Origin: Alectoria sarmentosa
Taxonomy: Eukaryota > Ascomycota > Lecanoromycetes > Lecanorales > Parmeliaceae
Length of the DNA stretch: 55,589 nt
Reading direction: 5' to 3'
Assembly: GCA_009733775.1 (NCBI GenBank)
Contig: WOGZ01000227.1
Span: forward strand, 1 to 55,589
The notes under the pieces were generated by a model. It worked only from the letters and a program-made list of their open reading frames with translations. It had not been told where the DNA came from and searched no databases. A program made the position numbers and the translations under genes. Shown piece after piece: positions 1-13,400 of the stretch (position 1 is the stretch's first letter; each line of letters opens with the position of its first letter).

Positions 1-3000
1 AGTCGCATTTAAAATTGCGTATAAAAAATCGCATCGATTAATAAAGAAATTAATTCGAGAATTATAATCTTATAACAATTGAATGCGCTTATTTCATATT
101 AAATTTAATATGTTATTAAAATAACGTTAAAAATGTAATAAGAAATAAGTTTTTAATTTTAAGAAATTATTATAATATAATAATGATTTTTACATTTTTA
201 AAAATAATATTATTAGAAAAAAGTTTATTAATTGTTATTATAATAATTCGTTATTTAAACATTTTAACGTTGCGAAAACGTATAAGTTTTTGCTCAAAAA
301 TATTATTAAAATGAGTTTTTAAAAAAGGTTATAAAGTATATAAAAATTTATAACATATATTAATAAACGAAGTTATCACAATATCGATCATATAATAAAT
401 TTAATTCGTTTTCCGTTGTTATAAAATTATAAAAAAAACTTTTTATAAATTTCGTTATAAATTTATTATTAAGCAAGTTTAAAAGCGTTATATATAACGT
501 TATTTTAATAATAATAAATCGATTTACAAAAATAATTAAATATTTATTTATGAAAATCACGATCGATGTTATTACGTTAACGAAAATATTTTATAATAAA
601 ATAATATATCGTTATAATATATTAAACGATATCGTTAACGATCGAGGTTTTATATTTATTAATAATTTTTAATTAATCGTTTATTTTCATTTTAAAATTA
701 AGCGACGTTTAAATATCGCTTTTTATTTATAAATTAATAAATAAATTAAACGATAAAATTAAATGTTGAAACATTTTTTACGTGTGTTTATTAATAATAA
801 ATAAATAAATTAAATCAAATTATTGCTTATAATAAAATTTATATATATAAATAATTAATATTTCTTTATTGAAACGATATCGTTTTTTTAATATATGATT
901 ATTATTTTGAAATTCGATAAAAAATCGAAGATAATTTCGTTATAAAAAAGATAGTCGTTATATATAATAAAATAAAAAGATTATAAATATTATAAAATGA
1001 AATTGCGAATCGTTTTCGAAGCGATATCGTAATTTAAATTAAATAATATAACAAATCGTATTAATTTTAAAGTTATAAAATAAACGATTTAATAATGTTA
1101 ACGATTAAAAATTTCAAATAAAAACGTTCAAATAAGAAGTTGTTTTATAAATTCGTAAAAAAATTTCGAATTACGAATATAATAAATGCGTAAACGTATT
1201 AATTATTATTATTTTCTTTTTATAAAATCTATAATATTTTTTATATATCGTTATTTGAATTTATTATTACCGCGAGTGCGCGAATAAGATAAATGTTTTA
1301 TTTATATAAATTTTTAATTTTATCGATAATAATGAGATGTGAGAGATTGAAGAAATTATTAATAAAATTAAAAATAAAAAAAACGTTTAATATAAAGTTA
1401 AATGAATTAATTAAAGCGATAAATATAATTAATGAATATTAAATAAAAATATTTTGAATGTTAACGATTTAATCGATGTTTTTAATAAACAATTAAATAA
1501 TAAATGAAAATAATAAAATAAAAAGTTCGATTTTAAAAAATTTAATTAATTATATAAAGCATTATCGCGTAATAAGTGAAAACGACGTTGTAAAATTTAA
1601 ATGTTTATTAAAAATTATAATGTTTAAAAACGATATTTTTGTTATAAACGCGTTTTTAAATTTTTATTACGATAAATATATTTTGTTAAAAAATGATATT
1701 ATCATTTATTATTCAAATTATAAAATGTTATAACGAGAATATATTATATTAAAATATGTATTATTATTATAAACATAATTTTTAAATTTTTTTTTAAAGA
1801 TATTATTAAAAAGATTATTTTAAATTTTTTATATTAACGTTATCGCAAAAACAAATCGTTATTCAATCTTATCACGCTTTTTTAATATCGTAAATCTCGC
1901 GATCGAACATTAAATCGAGAACGAATTGTTTAAAAGAAGTCGATAACGTAAAATTATCGTCATTTATAAAATCATTCGTTGAAATAATATTCGATTTTAA
2001 ATTCTTTGAAAAAAAAATTATCGTTATTCGTTAATTTTTTCTCGAATTTATATAAATTATTGAATTTTTGTTTTAAAAGCGTGTTTATATTTTTTAATTT
2101 ATCGATGCGCTTATTTATCGCGTCGAATTTACATTATAAATTAATAATAATAATAAAAACAATTAAAATTGTTATTATCGTGCGTTTTTGTTATTTGCGT
2201 TATTAAGTAATTTTTTTATCGATATGCGTTCGTGCGTGAGCAAAATCAAATATTAAATTATAACGTTATACACGTCGCAAATTCATTTACATTTTATTTT
2301 AATAAATAAACGAAATCTCGACGTAACGATCGATGTTACGTTTATTTATCTTATATTTAATATAAAAAAAAGATTTATCGCGAATATAAAAATCGTTTTT
2401 TTTTACAAAAATAATTTTTATATAATAAATCGATTATTATAAATTATCAACGATATCGATTATTAAATAATAATAAAATAAGTTAATCGATAATCAACAA
2501 TTGCGAATGTTGAATAATAATAAAATTATTATTAATAATGTTAATGATGATAATAATGCTATTATTGTTAATGTTAATATTATTATTTTATTATATAAAA
2601 TGTTTATAAAACGTGTTAATAAAATTATCAAACGTAAATAACGAAGTTACGATATTTATAATAGTTTTAAATTTATATTATAATGAGAAAATTATATACG
2701 AAATTAATTATAATATTATCGTTATCGCATAATTAAATTAAAAATTTATGAATAAAATAAAAGAAATTACAAAAAAAGAAAAATAAAAGAAAAAAATTGA
2801 ATTTTTATATATAATTCAACGTCGCGATGCGATAATAAACGAATATGAAATAATAACGCGCGTTTCAGCAACGTCAGCGATTATATATTATTATTATAAT
2901 TTTTATAAAACACATCGCCCTTTAATTATATTATTGCTTTTTAATATAAAAAAACGAAATCGTTATATTTAAAATATCGTTATTAAAGATTAAATAAACG

Positions 3001-3189
3001 AATATATATAATAAAAAGAAGTTTTTATCGATTACGTCGTTTCATTAAAAATGTTTATAATTTAACATTTTAAAAAAATGTTATAAAGTTAATAATATAA
3101 CATAATTGTTATTATTATTTATCGTTAAAAAATCGTTTTATTATAAGTTATAATGTTGCTTCGTAAAAACGATAACGTTATAATTACTC

Positions 3190-3213
3190 TTTTTTTTTTT
3201 TTTTTTTTTTTTA
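3190..3213. repeat. Poly-T tract
   Basis: An uninterrupted run of more than twenty T residues in the AT-rich block. It could be a slipped homopolymer or the decayed poly(A) tail of a retroelement inserted on the minus strand; nothing next to it decides between these. Confidence 0.7.
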
Positions 3214-3611
3214 TAAAATTTGAAAGTTTTTTAATAAATATTATATAAGATTCTTTTTTTAATATAAATATTTAAAAATCAGAATTTAAAAAAGAAAATA
3301 ATTGTTAAATCAAATAATCGTATACGTTTTATATAAAATATGCGTTATCGTGATATTATCTTTTATAAGATTTTATAAAAATTGCAAAATTTAAATTTAA
3401 TTGAATTAATCTCGTAAATATTTCGTTGATAAAAATATTTAATAAACATATATTTATTTAACATATTTCGAGATTTTTTCTTAATTTTTAAAGATTAATT
3501 TTATTACATAATTTAGTTATTGAACTTAATAATAACATTACGTTTTTTATATATATTTATTTATCTGCGCTTATTTAGCGACGTAAATAATACGCTTTAT
3601 AAAAAAGTAAT

Positions 3612-3672
3612 TAATTAAAATATAATTATAATTATGATAATTATAATTATAATTATAATAATTATAAAAAAA
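3612..3672. repeat. AT palindromic simple repeat (ATAATT-type)
   Basis: Repeated AATTATAATTATAATTAT-like units form a self-complementary stretch able to fold into a hairpin. It is most likely simple-sequence expansion within AT-rich DNA. Confidence 0.6.
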
Positions 3673-5742
3673 ATTAGTTAATAAAATTTTAATTTAATTC
3701 GAAAAACGTTATATTCGAAATTTAATCGAAAAAAAAAAAATTTTAAATTTTTTTAATAAAACATTTATAAGATAATATTATTATCGTTATAATTATATTA
3801 TTATTTATTTTAAAATTTATTCGAACTCTCATTTAAAAGAAATTTATATAAAATTATAATAATAATATTATTTTAATTAATTCGTATAATGTTAATATTA
3901 ATTTTTGTAAAAAATAAGATTTTATTAATTTTAATATAATATCGTTTTTATTTTAAATAATAATTTAAGCGAACGTTTTAAAATTGTTAATTAAGACGTA
4001 AAAAAGTAATTATTTATTTATTTTAAAAAACGTTTTATATTATATTTAAACAAATTAATATATATATTATTCGACGAATTTAATTTTATTATTAACGAAA
4101 GTAACGTTTAAAGAGTTTTATATCGCATCGATTAATTTCGTAAGCGAATAAAAAGAGTAATTAATTAACGTAATGCTTTTTTACGTATTAATTAATTTAT
4201 TACATTAATTAATTAACGAGTTAATTAATTAACTTTTTTAAACGAATTAACAATTTATAATTATTTTAAATATCTCGTTAATTAAATATTAAGATTTTCA
4301 GGCGATAAAAAATACGAATAAGTTTTTTTGAATATAAGATTATAAATTAATAAAGAATTTAAGCGATTAAAGAGATGAAATTTGTTATTTATCTTTATTA
4401 TAAAAGATTATTTATTATAAATAATCTTTCAAGATTCGATTATTTAAGATATCTTTATTAATTTCGTATAAGATAACGTTTTTTTTATTACGATAGTTTC
4501 GAAAAAGGCGAATCTCGATTAATAATTATATACGATAATGCGTTCGTTTATTACAACTTTAAGTTTGTTAATATATATTATAATATAAAAGTTTTATTAA
4601 AACATTTATTTTCGTATTTATTTAATTTTAATTTAATCGAAATCTCATTTTTAATATTTAAATATAAATTAAAAAACATTAAAGTATAATTATATTATAT
4701 TTCGACGAAAAATAATATAATAATTTTTTAAATTTAATAATTTTTATATAAAAAAGAAAATATAACACGAGCAATTTTTTTCGAAAAAGTAAAATATATT
4801 ATAAAAATTAAGACGAAATAAACGTCGTTAAAAATGAAATAAACGTCGCGAAGACATTAAAAAAATAAATTATTATAAATATTCATATATGTTTTTTATC
4901 GTTATATTCTTAATTTGATAAATTTACGTCGTTATAAAAAATTTACTTCGTTTATTAATTTTAATCATAATTTTAATTTTCGATAAAATGTAAAACGAAT
5001 TTTATTATAAAGATTATAAAAGTATATACGTATATTGAAACGCGAGTTAATCTTTTTTAATGCGTTTATATTAATAACTAATTCGCGTTTAATGCTCGAT
5101 TTAATATTTAATTTTTTCTATTTATGCTCGAAATTATCGTTTTTTTATTATTAAATATATTAAAACTTATAATATTTATTTAATAACTTTTATTTTATAT
5201 TTTTTAAAATTTTTTAATCGTGCGATATAGCGTTTAACTTTATATAATCGATATAATTTTTTAAATTAATATATATTAAATTGTTAACTTTATGCTTTAA
5301 GATCGTGAATAAAATTATCGTAATTTTACGATTATATATATAATTAATATAACGTTAATAATTAAAATAATTATATATAATAAATTTAATTTTAAGATAA
5401 AAAAAACGAATATTTATAAAAAAGTTAATCGAATTCGATAATAATATAAATAATTAAATAATCGTAATAATAAAAGTTATCGCACGATTACGTGATTATT
5501 ATATATGATTTACTATTTTATTTTTTCTTTTACGAACGTTATTTTAATATTTATTTTTTAATTGTCGTTTTTAATTAAAAATCTTTATTATATAAAGAAA
5601 TAATATAAAGCTGAGCTAAAATACTTTAAATTTATATGTGCAGTCAATCATAAATTTTATCTGATTTCGTCTTTTGAAATAGCGTTAGGATAGCGTCTTT
5701 AAGCCTTTCGAGCGCTCTTATCAAAAATCTTTATATAAAAAT

Positions 5743-6128
5743 CTTACATCTTTTGTCTCTTACCCTCTTAAAAATATAATTTCCTTATAATTTCGTAAAT
5801 TATACAACTTAACATGCGCTTTTCAATGATGTTAAAATTATGAAATTTGAATGTATATATATCGATATATGTTTAATTTAAATATGTTATTATTCGGGAC
5901 GGCAGGGCGGCTTCCGGGAATCCTTTGCGCTCATTCTTACATCTTTTGCCTCATATTTTCTTAAAGATAAATTTTTTTCAAAATTTCGCACATTATAGAG
6001 CCTGCTTTAAGCTTTTCAATGATATAAAAATCATGAAATTTAAATGTATATATATCGATATATATTTAATTCAAATATGTCATTATTCGAAACGGCAGAG
6101 CGGCTTTCGGAAAACCTCTTCGCTTATT
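5743..6128. repeat. Two-copy 193-bp tandem repeat with a GC-richer core
   Basis: Copy 1 (5743-5935) and copy 2 (5936-6128) align end to end with a 193-bp period. Both start with CTTACATCTTTTG, share an ATGAAATTTRAATG block followed by TATATATATCGATATAT, and end with a CGGCAGRGCGGC core (5900 and 6093). Differences are mainly transitions. The cores are the most GC-rich spots in the left block. It may be part of the subterminal or LTR region of a decayed transposon; no coding sequence is visible. Confidence 0.8.
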
Positions 6129-6420
6129 CAACGAATTGTTTTCTTTTTTGAATAACATCATAATCCTCTATCATATTTACGAGATTATTATATCGTTGAA
6201 ATCGTATAAGTTTATTCTATAATAATAATTATATAAACATATAATATAAATTTTCAAAAGTTGCGAGAAATCGATTATGAAAGATTTGACACATTTTTTA
6301 TATATTTTTAAATAAGCGCAATCATATATAGAATTCGTAAATCATAAATGGTGTAGCGATAAAATTAATCAAAATCATAAATTTCTCGTTTAATAATCAT
6401 AAATCGTAAAACGTAGAATT

Positions 6421-6510
6421 CGAATTAAAAAAAAAAAAATTCTAAGAAAAAAAAAAACGTTCTAAAAAAAGAAATCTAAAAAAAGAAAAAAAAAAGAAAA
6501 AAATCACAAT
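6421..6510. repeat. A-rich low-complexity tract
   Basis: Several runs of 7-12 adenines separated by TTCT, CGTTCT and GAAATCT. Low-complexity sequence, with no function inferred. Confidence 0.6.
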
Positions 6511-7262
6511 TCGTTTTGAATTTGCATAAAATTTATAAATTTAATGAATAATGAAATTTAAAATTTCGATTCGAAAAAAAAAATTTAATTTTAAAATAAT
6601 TTTTAAAATAGTTTTTAAAAGAAAAAATCAGAAAAAAAGTTTTAAAATTAAAACAAAAAAACAATTTTTTGTATTTTAAATAAACTTTATAAATTTAAAA
6701 TTTAAATGTATTCATAAATTTAAAATTCCAACTCGAAGAGAGAGAAAAAAAAGAAAAAAAGTTTAATCGACGTTAAGTCTTAAATCCGTTTCGCCTTCGT
6801 TTGTTTTTAAATATCATAAATTTAATTCATAAACCCTAACTTGTTAAACTTATAAACGATTAATTAATAATAAATTTATTTATTCAATTTATCACGATAA
6901 TTTTTAATTAATTTACTAAATTTTAATTTATAATGAAATAATATTTACGCAAATCTTTAATAAAACAAATTAATTTAAAATAATCTTAATTATTATAATT
7001 CTTTTAATAACACTTTTAACGATCGCGAATAATATATTTAATAATAACGATAAAATTAATTTCATTTTTCGCAATTTAAACATTAAATAATTATTCGATA
7101 AAATTTAAAATTAATAAAATTTTAATGAAATTTATAAATTTAATATTTAATAATTTATTATTATAAAAACGATTTTGATAATAATAAACTTTTTATAATA
7201 ATATTAAACTAATTACAAGCGTATCGATATATTAAATTAAATTAAAACTTTTTGTCAAACTG

Positions 7263-7465
7263 TTTTCGATAAAAATGAAATTTCTATATCACGAAACGAT
7301 TTTTCTTATATGCGAAAACAAAAAAATAAAAGAAAATAAAAAAACAAGTCATATTATTGAGTGTATGATGATTTTTAAGAAAAGTTATTTGAAAGAAGAT
7401 TCATTTTATATCAATGTTAAGCTTTTAAGCTTTTTATCAAATTAAGCTTTTTTTAACATTTTCTC
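7263..7465. repeat. Dispersed repeat, copy A
   Basis: About 200 bp from GTTTTCGATAAAAATGA to the AAGCTT-rich end recur in the same orientation at 17364-17565. Long blocks are identical, including TATATGCGAAAACAAAAAAA and the following A-rich segment ending in ACAAGTCAT. Mismatches are nearly all transitions (for example CGATTTTT against CGATCTTT). It ends in an AAGCTTTTAAGCTTTTTATC-type repeat. This is a degraded member of a repeat family; no protein is encoded. Confidence 0.85.
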
Positions 7466-7914
7466 CTCTTTAAAAAGAAAATCGCATATTCTTATAAGTT
7501 TATTATTTGTCGACGTTTTCTAAATCTGCGTTTCATGTTGACATTTCAACTCTTGATTGAAAAGAAATCTTATATTTATTTTTTCATTTTTTGATTGCCT
7601 ACGCATCTTTCGACGAAAACGATATATTTTAAAATAAATATTTAAAAAAGTTAACATAAATTCGATATTGACGAATGTTAACCTTTTGTTTAAATAACAT
7701 TTTTTATATGTTTTTAATTTTGGGAAAATGAAAAGGCGGAATTTTTGGCGATAAAACATTGTTATTATTAATTATTACGAAGTTAATTAAAGACGTATTG
7801 TTTGTTAAAAAGATAGAAAAAAAATTGTATTTTTGAAATTTTTTTTTAATTGACGAGAAATTAAGTGTAGACGTAACTTTGTTAAAAGAGTTTATAGAAA
7901 TCGATGTTATATTT

Positions 7915-8100
7915 AATGATGATGGATTTGCGAAAGTTTTTACGATAGTAATTTCGAAAACAACAATTGATCTTAATGAAGATGAGTCTATGAAAGTTTT
8001 TGCGATAGTAGCGAAAGTTTTTATAACAAAAATTTCGTAAACAATAATTGACCTTAATGAAGATGAATTTATTTTTATAATAATAATTTCGAAAGAAATT
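7915..8100. repeat. Imperfect internal repeats (GCGAAAGTTTTT / GATCTTAATGAAGATGA)
   Basis: The units GCGAAAGTTTTTACGATAGT, AATTTCGAAAACAACAATTG and GACCTTAATGAAGATGA occur two or three times each in the same order. Unit length varies through insertions. It looks like a decayed tandem array; a coding origin is possible but unproven. Confidence 0.55.
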
Positions 8101-8984
8101 GATGTTAATAACTTTGATCGATCGATTAATTATAAATTAATGTATTTCTTATTTTGTTTATTTGAGAACGTTTTATCGCGAACGTCGTCGTTATTAAACA
8201 ATCTCTCGTTATTCGATTGTCAATTATCGATTTAATCGTTTAAGTTTAACGTTAACGAGTTATTTTTCGAGTGAAGAAAGATACGGATTGCGAGGAATGA
8301 ATATTTTGTTTCGAAGAATTCGCATATTTCATTCACGAGGTTTAGCATTTTATTTATAACGATTATATATTTTTTCGAAAAAGCTTTGATGCTCGTTAAA
8401 ACGTCTTTCGCATTTTTGATTTTTGTGATTTTCGTGTTTAAGTGATTATTTAAGATTTTTATTATCTTTAATAAACGCTATGCGATTAACAATCGTCTTT
8501 ATAATAAATTTATTATCGAATATACACTCTTCATCGCATTTGTTAAATAAAGAAACTTCATTTTTACTCTTTTTAGCTTTTATCGAAACTTCGCATTGTT
8601 TTAATATAATTTCGTATTTTTTTTTTGTTTTATTTCCTTTCTCGATATAAGTTTTTCATTTTTTTTTAATTCATATTTATTTGTTAATATCTCGAACTTT
8701 TTTTACGATGTTTTCATCGTTAAATAATTATCGTTATTGTTAAATAATTTCATTTCTTCGTTTTCATTTTCCGAAATAATGTTTTTCAATTTATTAATTT
8801 TAAAGTCTTTATAACCTTTTAACGCATCGATTGATTTTTTTTTTTTTCGTTTAAGTGACGACTTTGTTTAAATAAACGTGTTCGATATTTGAGTAGAAAA
8901 ATTTGATGTTTGATATATTTTCTTTTTTCGTTTAAATAACGACTTTATTTGAATAAACGTGTTCGATGTTTAAATAAAAGAGAT

Positions 8985-9165
8985 TGATGTTTGAGTAAAT
9001 AGATTCGATATTTGAATAAACGAATTTAATGTTTAAATAATTGAAATAGACGAATTTGATATCTTAATAAATTAATTCGATATTTAAATAAACGAATTCG
9101 ATGTTTAAATAAGCGAATTTAATGCTTGAATAAATGAATTCGATGTTTGAATAAACGACTTTTTA
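8985..9165. repeat. 21-bp tandem repeat array
   Basis: Seven or more imperfect units of ATTCGATGTTTGAATAAACGA follow one another, with variants such as ATTTAATGCTTGAATAAATGA and one longer unit. Less regular relatives extend upstream to about 8860. On the minus strand the unit equals seven codons, read as variants of NSFIQTS. Changes between units are mostly transitions. It may be the remnant of a heptapeptide-repeat gene or a plain minisatellite. Confidence 0.75.
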
Positions 9166-10333
9166 TAATAATAATTATTATGTTGTTTGTGATAAAAATT
9201 TTCTTCTGCGAGATCTTTTTTACTATTAATCTTTTTTGTATCAATGACGATTTTTTTAAAATTGTCAAATATTGCTTTTTTTATATCGAACAATTAATAT
9301 TTATTATAAACAATTTTATAAATTCATTAATTATGAATTGAGGAAAATGTCTTTGCGACCTTTTTTTTATTCACATAATCTGATTTAAAATATTTTTTAA
9401 TAAATATAACGAGTTATTTTTTAATTCTCTCTTTCGTCGAGAAATTTATTTTTAATATAATTATAACTTATACATTTGAAAGATTCATCTTAAATGAAAA
9501 TAAAAAAGAATTATTGTTTTTAATTAATACACGAAAGAGAGATTCTTCATCATAATAATATTCGCGTATTTATAAATTTTCAATTTTTTAACGTTTGATC
9601 TCGCGTTTAATTGTATTTATAACAAAAAATTTCGTCATCTCGAATGTTGAATTAAAAATAAAATTTGAAAAGACGATTTTTGAAAAATCTTTATCAATAA
9701 TAAAAGTGATTAAGATGATAACGTTATCGAAGCGTGATTTTTTTAACAACATCGTATTAAAATAATAATGTTTATTTTTCGAGATTTTTTCTCTTAAATT
9801 AATTATAAAAGAATTATTAATATTTATAATAATAAAAAATGTCGATAATTGTTCAATATAAATATTATCGCATTATTTATATATATTAAATTATTCAATG
9901 TGAGTATTATCGCATAATTCGAATATATTTGATATATGTGTTATAAATGAGATTTAAAAATGTTAAAATCATGAATATAAATTTGAAGTGAGATTTCGAA
10001 TCTTTGTGATTCGAGCTTCGAGTAAAATTCGAGTTTCGATTTTCGAAAAAATTTATAATATGTTAATACAATAATAAACGAAAAATGTGTATAAAATAAA
10101 TTATGATATATTAATATAAAAGCAAACGCAAAATCGTATTCGATAATAAGAATTTTTTCGATTAAGAAAGAAATTTTTAAACAATTTGAGTATATTAACA
10201 AATTATTTGAAAAGTCTTCGATCGATAAAATCGAAGTTTTCAAGTCTCGAATAACATGTTTGGTTTAATGTTTAATTTGACGAATAATATAATTAAGATA
10301 TAGCAATTTTTTGATTTCTTCGTAATGCGATCT

Positions 10334-10430
10334 TTTTTGACACAAAAGATTCTTTATAAATAATAAATAATTTTTTCGAAATTTTTGACATGAAAGATTC
10401 TTTATAAGAAATAAATGATTTTTTCGAAAT
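10334..10430. repeat. 48-bp tandem duplication
   Basis: Two 48-bp units start at 10334 and 10382. Both read TTTTTGACAYRAAAGATTC, then TTTATAA, then an ATAAATRATTTTTTCGAAA end. The period is 16 codons, and the minus strand reads alternating KKLFIIYKESF-like units. Degenerate further units may continue to about 10470. No known protein is recognised. Confidence 0.65.
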
Positions 10431-13400
10431 AATAAATAATTCTTTTGAAATCAAAGTAAAAGCATTCTTTTCAATCGAAGTAAAAATAATTATTTTTTGA
10501 GAAATATTCAAGTTTCTTTATTTTCGATATTTCTTTATTGATCTCTGATTGTATTTTTTATTATAATCATTTATTAAATTCTTCGCTTTATTTAAATTAT
10601 CGATATTATATTAAACGTTGTGTGTCGATTCTTAATTCTTTCATTTAATGAAATATTGAATTATCGATTTTTTATTACGCGTTTTTCGTTTTTGAAAGCG
10701 AACGATTTGTTTATTTATAAACTTCTCAATTTTATATAAATTTTTAATTTTTGAATTATTTTTATTCATAATAAAAGTTTATTCTTTTTATTTTAATTTA
10801 TAATATAAATCTTTTTCTTTTAAAGCGAATTTTAATATAATAATGAAAATTATCGAATATATTTTTCAAAGCTTAAAAAGATTCAGTTTGTAAATTAATT
10901 TATCGTATTTATAAAAAATCGTAAATGACTCGACTTTTTGATTAAAAAGTTTTACGTTTTTCAATTTAAATAAATAATATTTTTTATACAATTTGATATA
11001 AGTTTTATCATCAAACTTCATTTTTATAATTTTATAATAATTATCGTAACGTATTTTTACATCGAATGTCGCGAAGACAAGTGCGTTAATGATTTCTCGA
11101 CGATTCTTATTTCGATTATCGATTATATTAATTTAACTTTGAGCGATCACATCGAAAACATCAAATCTTTTATTCAATTTCATTTCGTAAATAATTTCGT
11201 TCGAAGATTTCTTTATCGAAACGTTCGTAAAATTATTTAATGTCTTTCGAAGTTGCACGAAAAATTTATTTTATGAAATATTTAAATTGCAAATAATGTG
11301 AAAGCGTAAAACGATTTCGAAAATTTAATTAATTTTTTTCAATTAATCGTTTATTTGAAGATGATAAATTATTAATATAAATAAATCGATGTCGAGCGAT
11401 TTAAAAATCGCTTTTTATAGATTAAACATGAATTTAAAATCTCAATTAAAAATAATCGTTTTAAGAATTTTTTAATCGATGAGAGCGAGAAATAAAGTCT
11501 TTATTTATTTCGCGAATTCTCAAATATTTTTCCCGAGCGTCATAATAATTCTTTTATTAAATTTATTCATTAAAGTCATTATTATATTAAACTCATTCTC
11601 AAAAAATGAAAATCTCAAAATGAAATCAATGATTATCGTATAAAAAATTAAAAAAGATGATAAAATCGATTTGAGATTTTCATAAAAAGCGTATCTCTTT
11701 ATCTGATTTAATTGATATTTAAAATAATAAAAAATATAACGCTTAAAACGTTTAATTAAATGTTTAAAATAATATAATTTTATAATTCGCTTATAAATAC
11801 GATGAAATTCTTCATAATTATGTTTATTATAAATTAATTCGAAAACTTTTTGTTTTAAACTTTTGAGAATATATAAACGTTCTCGATTATTATATTTATT
11901 TTAATAATAAATTAAATTTTCACGAAAAACAAATTATATGTTGAAAATTTTAATATATTTTTTCGATTTATTATTTTTAAATCGATTTTTTTCAACTTTT
12001 AAAGATTTTAAAATTTTAAAATTTTTTTTATTTTTTTTATATGCAATTGCAAATTTGAAACGATATTTTTTCGACATTTTCACGAAAAAAAAATTATACA
12101 CGAAAATGTCGTCAAGAATTTTAATGATATTCGAATCAAGTTTTTTTTCACGTTTGCGCAAAAGTCTCGATAAAGCATTCGAAACGATATTTTGCTTTTT
12201 CGATCTTTATCGAATATTAAAATTAAATTAAAAAGCGTATTAAGAAGTTTTTATAAAACGAAGATTTATTTTATTTAAAAAAAAAAAAAAAGAGTAATTT
12301 ATTATACAATTTTCGTTATTATAAAATAATCAATGAAAATAATCATTTTTTTTCCGAAACGTTAATTCAATATATATGAAAAATTTTTCAAAATTTATAT
12401 TAAAGCTGCGATTTTTAGTTTTATTAATCAATAACGAAGTTTCATCGCATTAAACAATTTAAATAAAAAAAAAATTAATTATATATCGATTTTTGGAAAA
12501 GAGCTACTTTAAGGGTTTTTAAATATATAATATATCATTATTTCAAATTTATATCTTTTCGATTCATTAAGATCGGCATATATTTATCATTTAAAATCAT
12601 AATAATGAAGATACGTTTTCGTAATCAAAGCTTTTTGTAACATCTCAAATAATTCAAACTTCTCATTAATGAAAATAATTTTCGTGATTTTAAAGAATTT
12701 TTTTTTTTAACATTCATTAATAGTAGGAGATTATTTAAAAAATTTCATTTTTAAATATTATAAAGATTTCGCAATTTATGCGAAATAATCGACATTCTTA
12801 CGCAATTAATTCGTTATATTAAAATAAATTTCGAGAGTTTTTAAAGTTTTTAAAAATCGCATTTCTCTGATAGTTGTTAATTATTTTTTAATAATAATAA
12901 ATTTGAAATTATTAATCCTTTATTCAAATAAAATAATTAATAAATAATTCAAATATGATTTTTTTAATTCGAAAGTAATCTTGAAACGTGCAAAAAACGC
13001 GAAGATCATTTTTAAATATTCGAAATGTTTTTTCGCAATACGAAAAAAAATCATAATATTATTAATATAACATCTCGCGAAATAACGATATAAGCGTAAA
13101 AATTCGTTTATTTTCCTTTATATATAAAAAATAAAATTTTTAAACCTTATTATTACGATATTAAAATGTTTAAATTTTTTATAAAATATGATAATGAAAC
13201 GTTAACGATGATTTTTTTTAATTAAAAACAAATGAAATTGTTCATTATAATTAATCATATTAATAAAATTATATATTTAAATAAAAATAATAATATTTTT
13301 TTAAAACGAAATTGAATAATTATCTAAAATAATAATTTTGTTTAATTCTCAAATATTTATAATTCTTTTTTTTTTTTCATTTTGAAATCTTTTTTAAATC

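Noticed and set aside
11934..12231. Overlapping frames of 75 and 97 codons on both strands in the AT-rich block
   Set aside because: Sense and antisense frames over the same A/T-rich sequence, with Phe/Lys/Ile-dominated composition as expected from base bias.
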